Of a stretch of 37,276 nucleotides of DNA, positions 7,578 through 16,114 are shown piece by piece. Made by a program: the position numbers and the translations under genes. The stretch lies in NCBI GenBank assembly GCA_030457025.1, contig JAKDSA010000023.1, positions 1-37,276 of the forward strand. Reading direction: 5' to 3'. Under the pieces are notes generated by a model. The model ran no database searches and was not told the origin of the DNA. It worked only from the letters and a program-made list of their open reading frames with translations. Each line of letters begins with the position of its first letter. The stretch's first letter is position 1. The stretch comes from Brevibacterium sp. (GTDB taxonomy: Bacteria; Actinomycetota; Actinomycetes; Actinomycetales; Brevibacteriaceae).

Positions 7578-7946
7578 TCAGCCGAGGCGGTCGCGGAGGA
7601 TGCCGAGGAATTCGTCGGCACGCTCGACCTGGCGGGCGAGTTTCTCCCGCCTGGCATCGGCGTCGTCGAGCAGCGCCAGCAGATTGCGCCGAGCCTCCTC
7701 CCGCTCCGCATCGGGGAAGTCGCCTTCCAGGATGTCGAGATGAGCCAGCAGTTCGCCCATCTCTGCGGTGGAGTAGCTCAGGGCCTTCATGCGGCGGATC
7801 GTCATCAGGCGCCGGAAGTCCTCGTCGGTGTAGACCCGGAAGCCGCCCTCGGTTCTGCCGGTGGCGGGGATGAGGCCGATGTCTTCATAATGGCGCAGCG
7901 TCCGTGAGGACAGGCCCGACTTCTCCGTCATCTCGCCGATGTGCAT
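7578..7946 (-). CDS. MerR-family transcriptional regulator
   Basis: A 122-residue protein with the canonical MerR winged HTH at residues 1-70 (SGLSSRTLRHYEDIGLIPA, then RTEGGFRVYTDEDF) and a C-terminal coiled-coil dimerisation helix at about 75-118. No cysteine cluster or large ligand domain follows, so it is a short MerR of unknown effector. It is divergent from the SulP transporter. The 303-bp gap between them holds a textbook MerR-type operator at 8081-8105, so control of the transporter, itself, or both is likely. Confidence 0.9.
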   Translation of the reverse strand: MHIGEMTEKSGLSSRTLRHYEDIGLIPATGRTEGGFRVYTDEDFRRLMTIRRMKALSYSTAEMGELLAHLDILEGDFPDAEREEARRNLLALLDDADARREKLARQVERADEFLGILRDRLG

Positions 7947-8080
7947 CCCTCGCGCCCTCTCGTCGCCTGTGATTCGTCACGTCTTTCTGCCATCCAGTTG
8001 CGGTATCGCTCTGGTTCCACCGTGCGGCCCAGCTGCGCGGCTCGTACCGCGCGGCAACCACCACACGATTCGGTTTGCAC

Positions 8081-8105
8081 CAACTTTAACGCAACGTTAA
8101 GGTTG
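8081..8105. promoter_or_regulatory. MerR-type operator
   Basis: Two 11-nt arms, CAACTTTAACG and CGTTAAGGTTG, separated by CAA, with a single mismatch. The layout resembles sites bound by MerR dimers between over-spaced -35 and -10 elements. It lies in the merR-sulP intergenic region. Confidence 0.65.
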
Positions 8106-8116
8106 AGTTCGAACTC
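8105..8116. repeat. 12-bp perfect palindrome GAGTTCGAACTC
   Basis: Abuts the MerR operator (sharing G8105). It could be a second regulator site or part of the promoter architecture. No bound protein can be named. Confidence 0.45.
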
Positions 8117-8136
8117 TGACGTGTCGTGAAGGTTCG

Positions 8137-8155
8137 TGACGGTCGGCAACCGTCA
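8137..8155 (+). promoter_or_regulatory. Small hairpin in presumed sulP leader
   Basis: TGACGGT-CGGCA-ACCGTCA, 7-bp perfect arms and 5-nt loop, about 95 nt before the sulP start. It could be a leader-RNA stem or an operator half. The rest of 7947-8249 shows nothing else that I can support. Confidence 0.35.
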
Positions 8156-8249
8156 GTTCGCAGCCGATAGTTCGCTACCGACGGCCAGCAGCCGACGGCT
8201 CACACTCACCGCATCGTCTCCCATTCCTCCCTGTTCGTAGGAGAATCCT

Positions 8250-9773
8250 GTGTCCACCACCCTGCCCCCAGACAGTGCACAGCACTCCGCGACGCCGGAA
8301 GAGCGCCAAAGTGTGCTCCGGACGCTGAAGCGGCCCGGGTGGCTCAAGACCGAGATTCTCGGCGGCCTCGTCGTCGGATTGGCGCTCATTCCGGAGGCGA
8401 TCGCCTTCTCCGTCATCGCCGGGGTGGATCCGCGGGTCGGACTCTTCGCATCATTCACGATGGCAGTGACCGTGGCGATCCTCGGCGGACGTCCTGCCAT
8501 GATCTCCGCGGCGACCGGCGCAGTCGCACTCGTCATCGCACCACTGGTGGCCTCGCACGGCACCGACTACTTCATCGCCACAGTCATCCTGGCCGGCGTG
8601 ATCCAGGTGATTCTGGCGCTGGTCGGAGTGGCGCGCTTGATGCGTTTCATTCCGCGCCAGGTCATGGTCGGATTCGTCAACGCCCTGGCCATTCTCATCT
8701 TCATAGCCCAGGTGCCCGAACTCATCGGCGTCCCGTGGCTGGTCTACCCCCTGTGCCTGCTCGGCCTCATCATCGTCTTCGTCCTCCCGCGCTTCACCTC
8801 AATCGTGCCGGCACCACTGGTCGCCATCGTGGTCCTGACTGTTCTCGTCGTGACCTTCGCCTGGGACGTGCCGAATGTCGGGGACAAGGGTGAGCTGCCC
8901 GAGTCTCTGCCCAGCCTCTTCATTCCGCACGTGCCGCTGACCTTCGAGACGCTGCAGATCATCGCCCCGTACGCGCTGGCGATGGCCCTCGTCGGCCTGC
9001 TTGAATCCCTGATGACGGCCAAGCTCGTCGACGATGTCACCGACACCCGTTCGAACAAGACCCGTGAGTCCTGGGCGCAGGGTGTGGCCAATATCGTCAC
9101 CGGTTTCTTCGGCGGCATGGGCGGCTGCGCGATGATCGGCCAGACCATGATCAATGTGAAGGCCTCGGGGGCTCGGACGCGGATCTCGACGTTCTTCGCC
9201 GGAGTCTTCCTGCTCATCCTCGTCGTCGTGCTCGGCGACATCGTCGCACTGATCCCCATGGCTGCACTGGTCGCCGTCATGATCTTCGTCTGCTGGGCAA
9301 CCTTCGACTGGCACTCCATTCGCCCCAGCACTCTCAAGCGGATGCCGAAATCGGAGACCACGGTCATGCTGGTCACCGTCATCGCGACCGTCTGGAAGAA
9401 CAACCTGGCGATCGGCGTGATCCTCGGGGTGCTCGTAGCGATGGTCGCATTCGCCAATCGGGTGGCGCACTTCGTCAGCGTCAACCGCGAGATCGTCGAC
9501 TCAGAGGGGAAGCCCAGCGCCCGCTACACCGTCGACGGCGAGCTGTTCTTCGCCTCCTCCAACGACCTGTACACGATGTTCGACTACGCCGAGGATCCCG
9601 ATCACGTCGTCATCGACATGCACCAGTCCCACCTCTGGGACGCCTCGACGATCGCAGCCTTGGACTCCGTGACCGATAAGTACGAGCACTACGGCAAGCA
9701 CGTCGAGATCGTCGGACTCAACGAGGCCAGCGCCAAAATGCGGGCCCGCCTCGGCGGTCAGAGTCCTTCGTAG
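8250..9773 (+). CDS. SulP-family inorganic anion transporter with STAS domain
   Basis: A 507-residue SulP/SLC26 protein that moves anions such as sulfate, bicarbonate or other oxyanions across the cytoplasmic membrane. Residues 30-400 contain the multi-TM transport domain with the family signature ILGGLVVGLALIPEAIAFSV near the N-terminus. Residues about 425-500 form the cytosolic STAS domain (DHVVIDMHQSHLWDASTIAALD). The start is a GTG with AGGAG 6 nt upstream. The carried anion cannot be deduced; bacterial relatives include sulfate and bicarbonate carriers. Its divergent MerR neighbour is the likely regulator. The 3' end overlaps the convergent DUF2332 gene by 16 bp within a hairpin. Confidence 0.93.
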   Translation: MSTTLPPDSAQHSATPEERQSVLRTLKRPGWLKTEILGGLVVGLALIPEAIAFSVIAGVDPRVGLFASFTMAVTVAILGGRPAMISAATGAVALVIAPLVASHGTDYFIATVILAGVIQVILALVGVARLMRFIPRQVMVGFVNALAILIFIAQVPELIGVPWLVYPLCLLGLIIVFVLPRFTSIVPAPLVAIVVLTVLVVTFAWDVPNVGDKGELPESLPSLFIPHVPLTFETLQIIAPYALAMALVGLLESLMTAKLVDDVTDTRSNKTRESWAQGVANIVTGFFGGMGGCAMIGQTMINVKASGARTRISTFFAGVFLLILVVVLGDIVALIPMAALVAVMIFVCWATFDWHSIRPSTLKRMPKSETTVMLVTVIATVWKNNLAIGVILGVLVAMVAFANRVAHFVSVNREIVDSEGKPSARYTVDGELFFASSNDLYTMFDYAEDPDHVVIDMHQSHLWDASTIAALDSVTDKYEHYGKHVEIVGLNEASAKMRARLGGQSPS

Positions 9774-9782
9774 CTCTGACCG
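9755..9782. terminator. Bidirectional hairpin terminator inside overlapping 3' ends
   Basis: Arms CGGTCAGAG (9755-9763) and CTCTGACCG (9774-9782) pair perfectly over 9 bp around a 10-nt loop. The structure contains both convergent stop codons (TAG at 9771-9773 on plus, TGA at 9758-9760 on minus). No T-run follows. Confidence 0.6.
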
Positions 9783-10744
9783 TGCGGCCCCGTCAGAGCG
9801 ATCGCCTCACCGTCGACGGCGAGGACGAATCGTCCGTCGGGTTCACCGGGCACCTGGCTGCCGATCTCGGGGAGGACCCCAGCACCCTCGTTGCTGATCC
9901 ACACAACGTCGGAACGTGAGGCCATGAGCTCGGCGAACTGCTCGCGTTCGGCGGCTGGGACATAGGCGAGGACTGCGCTGTGGAAGACCACGACCTGAGT
10001 GTCGGCGGGGGCCTCGGCGATGAGGGATTCGATGGTCTCGAGCAGATCCCCGGCGACCAACCTCGGCGGGTCGGCGGCCGCGGTCTCTGCCGCAGCGGTC
10101 AGCCGGTCTCGTCGGGCATCATGTTCGGGCCAGATCAGTGACTGCAGCCATCTCCGCTGGTCAGCATCGGTGATGTCGAGTGGATTGAGGTCGATCCCGG
10201 CCCTCCATGCGACCTTGGGGAGGCGGTCTGGAGCCTCGGCGTTGACCAGTGCGCAGTCGAGTTTGACTTGGCTGGGGCCGGTGTCGGGGTGAAGGGTCAC
10301 AGTCCCGGCATCGGTGCGGAAGCCGTAGCTGTAGCGATCCGGGAAGAGGCACAAGCCCGCCGAAGCCCCAGCCTCGATGAGAGAGATGGGCCCCTCGATC
10401 CGCGCCAATGCCGGCAGCAGCACCGCACACCTGCCGGCCTCGTTCGTCTGCGTCGACCGAGCGAGCATGAGATCCCGTGTCAGCTCCCAATGCTCGAGCA
10501 GCCAGGTCCGCAAGGTTGGGTAGTCACCCTCACCGGCGCCGAGGTGGCGGGCAGCTGCGAAGAGAAGGTTGGCCTGACGCTTCGGCTTGGGCAAGTCGAG
10601 GAGCAGCGCGATGATCTCGTCATCCTCGGCCACACCCGTGGCCCAAGCGGCGTAGATCGGAGAGGAACCGGTCGCCTCATACTGGGCGAACTTCCGGTAA
10701 TAGTCGCGCAGGGGGTCGGCGTCGAGCTCGGTCATCGGCTGCAT
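9758..10744 (-). CDS. DUF2332 domain-containing protein
   Basis: A 328-residue soluble protein of the DUF2332 family, common in actinobacteria and alphaproteobacteria and without an assigned reaction. Visible family features are the N-terminal YYRKFAQYEATGSSPIYAAWATGVAEDD and the central ISLIEAGASAGLCLFPDRYSY. The latter resembles a Rossmann methyltransferase-like glycine loop and suggests a nucleotide- or SAM-type fold; this is inference. The ATG at 10744 has AAGGAGG 5 nt upstream. It is convergent with sulP and overlaps it by 16 bp. No operon partner is seen. Confidence 0.85.
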   Translation of the reverse strand: MQPMTELDADPLRDYYRKFAQYEATGSSPIYAAWATGVAEDDEIIALLLDLPKPKRQANLLFAAARHLGAGEGDYPTLRTWLLEHWELTRDLMLARSTQTNEAGRCAVLLPALARIEGPISLIEAGASAGLCLFPDRYSYGFRTDAGTVTLHPDTGPSQVKLDCALVNAEAPDRLPKVAWRAGIDLNPLDITDADQRRWLQSLIWPEHDARRDRLTAAAETAAADPPRLVAGDLLETIESLIAEAPADTQVVVFHSAVLAYVPAAEREQFAELMASRSDVVWISNEGAGVLPEIGSQVPGEPDGRFVLAVDGEAIALTGPHGQSYEGL

Positions 10745-10911
10745 GGTGTCCTCCTTGTGGGCCCTGGATCAATCCTAGGTCCCGCAGTCGTGACGACTGC
10801 GCACTCACCCCGGCCCCACCTCGGCGAGGGTGGTCTTTGGATTGCCTTTTGACGGGTCTGCGTCCCGGTATTCGGTACTTTGGGGCCGATCTTTAGGAAC
10901 CTGAACAAAAG

Positions 10912-10930
10912 CTGACGTACTGTGTGTCAG
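10912..10930. promoter_or_regulatory. Candidate operator upstream of MFS carrier
   Basis: CTGAC and GTCAG form a 5-bp inverted repeat with a 9-bp spacer, about 50 bp before the MFS start. The arms are short, so the call is tentative. The rest of 10745-10981 shows no other clear signal. Confidence 0.25.
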
Positions 10931-10981
10931 TAGCGTGCCGAGAGCCGTCATCCCGGCTTCAGCCTGATCGAGGGAGATCAC

Positions 10982-12349
10982 ATGTCATCCGAGGTGAACC
11001 CACCTGTGAGCCAACAACCGCCGAGTGACTCCGCGATGGAGAAACGGACCCTGAGAAAGGTCACGGTGCGGTTGATTCCGTTCATCATCGCGATGTACTT
11101 CATCAACTACCTCGACCGCACCAATCTCGGCATCGCGGGCCCGGGTGGCATGAACGAAGACCTCGCGATGACCGCCACCCAGTTCGGGTTCGCGGCCGGC
11201 ATCTTCTTCTTCGGCTACCTCCTCCTCGAGGTGCCCTCGAACCTCGCGCTGCACAAGTTCGGCGCTCGGATCTGGCTCGCGAGAATTCTCATCAGCTGGG
11301 GCCTTGTGGCAGCGGCGATGGCGTTCGTGCCCAGTCACGGATGGCTCTACTTCCTGCGGTTCCTCCTCGGTGTCGCCGAGGCGGGATTCTTCCCGGGTGT
11401 CATCCTCTACCTCACCTACTGGTTCCCTTCATCAATGCGCGCACGGGCCACCGCGCTGTTCATGCTCGCGATCCCGATGTCCAGCGTCATCGGCTCCCCA
11501 CTGTCCTCGTGGCTGATCTCGAGCGGCAATTCGATCTTCGAGAACTTCGCCGGCTGGCGCTTCATGTTCATCGTCGAGGGCGTGCCCGCGGTCCTGCTCG
11601 GCATCATGTGCATCTTCTACCTCACCGATCACCCCCGCGATGCCAAATGGCTCTCGGCTGAGGAGCGGAACTGGCTGCAGTCGAAGATGGACGCCGAGGA
11701 GAAGGGCAAGTCCGAGACTTTCCACTACCCGGTCCGCCGCTCCCTGCTCCAGCCTCGTGTGTGGGCGCTGTCCTTCGTCTACTTCGGCATGGTCTACGGC
11801 CTCTACGCGATGAGCTTCTTCCTGCCGACCATCATCTCCGGCTTCCAGGAGACCTTCGGCGTCGAATACTCGATCGTCGAGATCGGCTTCATCACGGCCA
11901 TTCCCTATGTCTTCGGTGCCTTCGCTATGTACTTCTGGTCCCGGCATGGGGACAGGACCAATGAGCGCGTCTGGCACGTCGCGATTCCGCTCTTCATCGG
12001 CGGCGTCACGATCCCGATTGCCTTGTACCTGAGCTCGCCGTTCACCACGATGATCGCGGTGACCATCACCTGCATGGCCATCTGCGCGGCCCTTCCGACC
12101 TTCTGGCCCCTGCCGCAGACCTTCCTCGCCGGTGCCGGAGCCGCGGCAGGTCTCGCGCTGATCAATTCGCTGGGCAACTCCGCCGGATTCTTCGCTCCCT
12201 ACATCACCGGCGGACTCGCCGAGCTCACCGGAACCCAGAACGCAGGCATGTGGGTCGTCGGCGCCGCCATGGTCGCCGCCGGAATCGTCACCCTCATCCT
12301 CAAGTCCGCTCCCGCGCCGGATAAGGTGAATCCGGAGATGACGAAGTAG
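10982..12349 (+). CDS. MFS transporter, anion:cation symporter (ACS) type
   Basis: A 455-residue 12-TM carrier. The opening LIPFIIAMYFINYLDRTNLGIAG is the hallmark of the anion:cation symporter branch, which imports organic anions such as tartrate, phthalate, 4-hydroxyphenylacetate or hexuronates. LLGVAEAGFFPGVILYLTYWFP follows TM4 as usual. The ATG at 10982 has GAGGGAG 6 nt upstream. The GlcD-like flavoenzyme gene starts 82 bp downstream on the same strand with no terminator between them, so the carrier probably feeds that enzyme a 2-hydroxyacid. The substrate is inferred from this pairing only. Confidence 0.9.
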   Translation: MSSEVNPPVSQQPPSDSAMEKRTLRKVTVRLIPFIIAMYFINYLDRTNLGIAGPGGMNEDLAMTATQFGFAAGIFFFGYLLLEVPSNLALHKFGARIWLARILISWGLVAAAMAFVPSHGWLYFLRFLLGVAEAGFFPGVILYLTYWFPSSMRARATALFMLAIPMSSVIGSPLSSWLISSGNSIFENFAGWRFMFIVEGVPAVLLGIMCIFYLTDHPRDAKWLSAEERNWLQSKMDAEEKGKSETFHYPVRRSLLQPRVWALSFVYFGMVYGLYAMSFFLPTIISGFQETFGVEYSIVEIGFITAIPYVFGAFAMYFWSRHGDRTNERVWHVAIPLFIGGVTIPIALYLSSPFTTMIAVTITCMAICAALPTFWPLPQTFLAGAGAAAGLALINSLGNSAGFFAPYITGGLAELTGTQNAGMWVVGAAMVAAGIVTLILKSAPAPDKVNPEMTK

Positions 12350-12431
12350 GGCCGAATGGGCTCGATCGTCACAAGCAGACAGTCGCCGAGGCGGTCGTGA
12401 CCACCCCGGCAGTTCCGTTCGGAAGGATGTC

Positions 12432-13853
12432 ATGACAGTACAGAACCAGACCAGTGTGGGACCGGCCGAACTCGAAGCGCTGGCGGCGCGGTTGGGTGAA
12501 GGGGCGCTGACGACGGATCCCGACGTCATCGAGGCCCACGCCCGTGACGAGGCGCTGTTCTGCCCCCACGAAGGGGCGATCGCTCTGGTCAGGGCCACCT
12601 CGGCGGCCGATGTTCAGGAAGTCATGCGCTTCGCCAGTGAGTATGGAGTGCCCGTCGTCCCGCAGGGTGCCCGCTCGGGGATCTCGGGTGGAGCGAACGG
12701 CTCACCTGGGGCGATCCTGCTCAACGTCTCGCGGATGAAGGACGTCGTGTCCGTCAACGAGGCCGAACGACTCGTCACCGTCCAGCCCGGAATCATCAAC
12801 CAGGACCTCAAGGATCATCTCGCACCCTTCGGACTGTCCTACCCGCCCGATCCGGGGTCGGTCGCGCTGTCATCGATCGGTGGGAACATCGCCACCAATG
12901 CGGGCGGCCTGTGCTGCGTTAAGTATGGCGTGACCAGGGATTATGTTCGCAGCCTCACCGTTGTTCTGGCCGATGGCACGCTGACGAAGCTGGGCCCGCA
13001 AACAGCGAAGGGCGTGGCCGGACTCGACATGCGCCACCTGTTCGTCGGCTCCGAAGGCACGTTGGGCATCGTCGTCGAGGCGACCCTGCGCCTGATTCCG
13101 AAGCTGCCCGACCCATTCACCGCGGTCGCGACCTTCCCCGACGAGCGCTCCGGCCTGCAGACGGTTGCGGACTTCATGGGTGCAGGCGGCGTGCCGAGCC
13201 TCATGGAATTCCTCGATTCCTCCAGCCTGAAGATGCTCAACGAATTCGGTGACTTCGGCCTCGACGGCGACGCGGGCTCGATGCTCATCATGCAGGTCGA
13301 CCAGAATCCTGCGGATTCGCAGGCAGTCATGGCCCAATTCGCCGAGGTAGCCGAAGCCTGCGGTGCACTCGACGTTGCGTACTCCGACGATCCGACCGAC
13401 TCGGCCGCGCTCATCGCTGCACGACGGATGATCCAGCCCGCGTATGAGAAGTTCGCCAATGGTCATGGGGGAGGGCAGCTGCTCGACGATGTGTGCCTGC
13501 CGCGCACGGCGATGCCCGAGTTCTGCGACCGGTTGAAAGAGCTGCAGGAATCCTCGGGGCTGATGATCGCACTGGTGGCTCATGCCGGCGACGGCAATAC
13601 GCACCCGTCTGTGTTCTTCGATGCCAGCGATGCGGAGCAGACCGCGCAGGCGCAGGAGATCTTCGGCGAGATCATGCGCATCGGCCTTGAGCTGGGCGGC
13701 ACGATCACCGGTGAGCATGGAGTCGGCTTCCTCAAGCGCGACTGGTTGAACAATGAACTCGACGAGGGTTCGAAGCGGATCCAGATCGCTGTGAAGAATG
13801 CCCTGGACCCCCAGGGGATCCTCAACCCCGGAAAGATGCTCAGCGCGATCTGA
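12432..13853 (+). CDS. FAD-linked 2-hydroxyacid dehydrogenase (GlcD / D-lactate dehydrogenase type)
   Basis: A 473-residue VAO/PCMH-fold flavoprotein that oxidises a 2-hydroxyacid (glycolate, D-lactate, D-2-hydroxyglutarate or similar) to the 2-oxoacid. The PCMH FAD domain spans about 45-225, with VPVVPQGARSGISGG (73-87), PPDPGS (138-143), GNIATNAGG (151-159) and FVGSEGTLGI (204-213). The C-terminal FAD-oxidase domain has HAGDGNTH (386-393) and GEHGVG (429-434), the metal and substrate site of this family. GGAAGG lies 5 nt upstream of the ATG. It is probably cotranscribed with the ACS-type carrier before it. There is no GlcE or GlcF partner, so it may act as a single-subunit enzyme. Family assignment is sure; the substrate is not. 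Confidence 0.92.
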   Translation: MTVQNQTSVGPAELEALAARLGEGALTTDPDVIEAHARDEALFCPHEGAIALVRATSAADVQEVMRFASEYGVPVVPQGARSGISGGANGSPGAILLNVSRMKDVVSVNEAERLVTVQPGIINQDLKDHLAPFGLSYPPDPGSVALSSIGGNIATNAGGLCCVKYGVTRDYVRSLTVVLADGTLTKLGPQTAKGVAGLDMRHLFVGSEGTLGIVVEATLRLIPKLPDPFTAVATFPDERSGLQTVADFMGAGGVPSLMEFLDSSSLKMLNEFGDFGLDGDAGSMLIMQVDQNPADSQAVMAQFAEVAEACGALDVAYSDDPTDSAALIAARRMIQPAYEKFANGHGGGQLLDDVCLPRTAMPEFCDRLKELQESSGLMIALVAHAGDGNTHPSVFFDASDAEQTAQAQEIFGEIMRIGLELGGTITGEHGVGFLKRDWLNNELDEGSKRIQIAVKNALDPQGILNPGKMLSAI

Positions 13854-13854
13854 G

Positions 13855-13955
13855 GGTTGGGGCCTCGGGGTCTCCACGGGTAGGGGGCTTCGTGGACTCC
13901 ATGCGTCGGGGGCCTCGCGCGCAGGGGCCTTCGTGCGCAGGGCCTTCGGGCGTCG
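13855..13955. repeat. GC-rich degenerate short repeats after glcD-like gene
   Basis: A noncoding stretch of loosely repeated 'GGGGCCTTCG'/'GGGGCCTCG' words, about 12-16 nt apart, between the glcD-like stop and its terminator. The unit is too degenerate to call a clean tandem array. Confidence 0.35.
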
Positions 13956-13973
13956 GATCACGATGCTCTTACT

Positions 13974-14017
13974 GAGCCGCGACATTGTGGACACACGATG
14001 TCGCGGCTCTTGTTTTT
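13974..14017 (+). terminator. Intrinsic terminator after MFS/glcD-like operon
   Basis: Perfect 12-bp arms GAGCCGCGACAT (13974-13985) and ATGTCGCGGCTC (13998-14009), a 12-nt loop, then TTGTTTTT. This is the clearest intrinsic terminator in the window. From 14018 to the promoter at 14224 I see no gene that I can support. Confidence 0.85.
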
Positions 14018-14223
14018 GCCGGGGTTTCCTGGTCGCGGGGTTCTTGAGCTGATGGGGTTTTCTGGCAGCGGGACCGCGTGCTGTCGTCTCACCTCGGGCG
14101 ATGCCGAGCTCGGCTCACCTCGGCGATACCGCACGTGTCGGTGTTGGAGGATCAACCGACAGGAGAATTGATCGACTACCTAACCAAAATAGAACAAACT
14201 GGTGCAAAAGATCGAAATGAATG

Positions 14224-14229
14224 TATAAT
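14224..14229 (+). promoter_or_regulatory. Consensus -10 (TATAAT) in AT-rich promoter of DUF222 gene
   Basis: A perfect TATAAT sits in an AT-rich stretch (about 14170-14240) that stands out in this GC-rich window. No good -35 hexamer is visible at the expected spacing. Transcription would start near 14236, just ahead of a GAAGGAAGAG purine run. Confidence 0.5.
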
Positions 14230-14258
14230 TGAAGGAAGAGCAACAACGATGTTGGCGA

Positions 14259-16076
14259 ATGGACTTCAGTACCATGACTCTCACCCCCGACCGCACACCA
14301 GAGAACTCGGAACAGCGTGACCCGCGCTCCGTTTCTCGTGATGCTGATGCTGCTGCGGGGGCCGATCCGGGTGCAGAATCATCGGCCCCCGAGCCGCCCT
14401 CCTTGTTCGAACAGCTCAAAGATTCCAACCTCGACCTCACTGGCCACCCCCTCGCAGAGAAATTCGAGTCTCTCGCCGCTGTGCCTGCGGCCGAGCCTGA
14501 AGCTGTGGCTGAACCTGCAGCCGAGACGGAGCTCGAAACCGTATGCGAGCCTGCAGCCGAATCGGATGAGTCGATCGAGAATGGCGAACCGAATGCACGC
14601 AGTGGAGACGCCGCCCGCGATTCCACCACCTCCAGTCCACATCCACTGCTGTCGAACGTGGAATGGACGGATCTCTCACGCTTCGCGCCCGAAGTCACGA
14701 ACAGCCTCACAGCGCTCAGCGAGCTCAGAGATGGGTTGCGCACTTTCGATCGTCGCATGGACCCGGATGAAGCCATCAGGCTCATCGACGGTCTCGAAGC
14801 CCTCGGCAGAGTCAACGAAGCCCTGTCCACCTTGGCGTTGGCGGTGTGCGAACGCAGAGGGACGCCCACAGACTACGGCGCCAAGACAACGAAGGCACTC
14901 ATCCAAGACAGGCTCAACATCACTGGAAGAGAAGCGAACCGTCGCACCGAGATGGCCAAGAACCTCGGCGGTCGAATCACCCTTACCGGTGAAGCGCAGC
15001 CTCCGCTCTATCCGAAGGTTGCAGATGCCTTCAACGAGGGCAGGCTCTCGTCCGACCAAGCCACCGTCATCAAAGACTGCATGAAGAAGCTGCCCACCTG
15101 GACCAATGAAGAAAATCGTGATTACGCTGAAACGACCCTTGTCGAAAAGGCGCCGAGCGTCAGGGTCTACGACCTGCGCGCCATCTTCGCCCGCATCCTC
15201 GCTCACATCGATCCCGACGGAAAGCCCCCGACCGACGCGACAGACCGCTCGATGTACAAGATCAGTATGCATGCCCGTGAGAGCGGAGATTGGGAAATCG
15301 CCGGTCTGCTCGACCCGATCACCGGCGGCCAACTCAACGGATTGCTGACAGCACGAACCAAGATCGCCAAGGACGATGATGGCGCGGCGGACGTGAGCGG
15401 TGGGGAGAGCTCTGCCGGTCCTGACGGTCCGACCTCGAATGAGTCCGGTGTCCGCGACGACGGAACGCTCGTCGACATGACGGGGCAGAAGCTGACCGCC
15501 CAAGAGTGGATCTACGAACGCTTCGCCACCCTGATCGGTCGGATCGACATGACACGCACCGGCCAAGGCTCCCAATATGCTCTGGTCGTGACCGCGAAGG
15601 CCGAAGACCTCGCGAAAGGGACGGGTACCGGTACAACCGGCAACGAGAACCCGGTTCCCATCAGCGAACTTGTTCGCAACGGTCTCAACGGTGCACTCTT
15701 CTTTGAACTGATATCCGACAAGGCAAAGGCAATGCAGGTAGTGACAGAGAATCGGTACGCGAATGCCAAGCAGATCGCGATTCTCACCGCCCGTGATCAG
15801 GGTTGCACCTTCCCTGGATGTGATGCTCCGCCGGGATGGTGCGATGCCCATCATATTGTCGAATGGGCGAACGAGGGCCGGACCGATATCAACAACATGA
15901 TGCTCAGCTGCTCAGCGCACCACCACCTATTGGACCGATCTGATTGGGAGACGGTGATGCTCAAAGACGGGCGACCCGCCTGGGTGCCGCCAGCATCGAT
16001 CGACCCGGCTCGACGGCCGATACTGCATGCACGATTCGTCGCCCAAGAAGTCATCGACGACCTCTTCGACGGTTGA
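14259..16076 (+). CDS. DUF222 / HNH endonuclease domain protein (13E12-repeat type)
   Basis: A 605-residue protein of the multi-copy actinobacterial DUF222-HNH family, related to mycobacterial 13E12 repeat proteins and often linked to mobile DNA. The first ~120 residues are acidic and low-complexity (Ala/Glu/Pro). DUF222 occupies about 140-490. The C-terminal HNH site reads TFPGCDAPPGWCDAHHIVEW, then GRTDINNMMLSCSAHHHLL, with the His-His, Asn and His residues in place and paired cysteines for a structural zinc. The start is uncertain. A TTG 10 codons upstream falls inside the -10 element and is unlikely; ATGs at 14259 and 14274 are both possible, with no close ribosome site. Nuclease activity is inferred from the intact motif; the biological role of the family is not settled. 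Confidence 0.85.
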   Translation: MDFSTMTLTPDRTPENSEQRDPRSVSRDADAAAGADPGAESSAPEPPSLFEQLKDSNLDLTGHPLAEKFESLAAVPAAEPEAVAEPAAETELETVCEPAAESDESIENGEPNARSGDAARDSTTSSPHPLLSNVEWTDLSRFAPEVTNSLTALSELRDGLRTFDRRMDPDEAIRLIDGLEALGRVNEALSTLALAVCERRGTPTDYGAKTTKALIQDRLNITGREANRRTEMAKNLGGRITLTGEAQPPLYPKVADAFNEGRLSSDQATVIKDCMKKLPTWTNEENRDYAETTLVEKAPSVRVYDLRAIFARILAHIDPDGKPPTDATDRSMYKISMHARESGDWEIAGLLDPITGGQLNGLLTARTKIAKDDDGAADVSGGESSAGPDGPTSNESGVRDDGTLVDMTGQKLTAQEWIYERFATLIGRIDMTRTGQGSQYALVVTAKAEDLAKGTGTGTTGNENPVPISELVRNGLNGALFFELISDKAKAMQVVTENRYANAKQIAILTARDQGCTFPGCDAPPGWCDAHHIVEWANEGRTDINNMMLSCSAHHHLLDRSDWETVMLKDGRPAWVPPASIDPARRPILHARFVAQEVIDDLFDG

Positions 16077-16114
16077 GCGCGCCTCGTTCGCCGTGGCCCG
16101 ACTGGCTCAGCTGC

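Noticed and set aside
7928..8149. Small minus-strand frame upstream of merR
   Set aside because: It overlaps the MerR start and the operator, and has no ribosome site or family features.
11432..12598. 388-codon minus-strand frame opposite the ACS-type MFS gene
   Set aside because: Highly charged, repeat-free antisense translation with no family resemblance; the plus-strand transporter explains the DNA.
14078..14320. 80-codon plus-strand frame ahead of the DUF222 gene
   Set aside because: No recognisable protein; it crosses the promoter. Only its end (from ATG 14249) was kept, as a possible leader peptide noted under findings.
14676..15854. 392-codon minus-strand frame opposite the DUF222/HNH gene
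   Set aside because: Shadow of the HNH protein; no motif and no ribosome site.
16081..16114. Possible terminator between DUF222 and SIP genes
   Set aside because: Only a weak 4-bp GGCT/AGCC pairing is visible; not enough to call.
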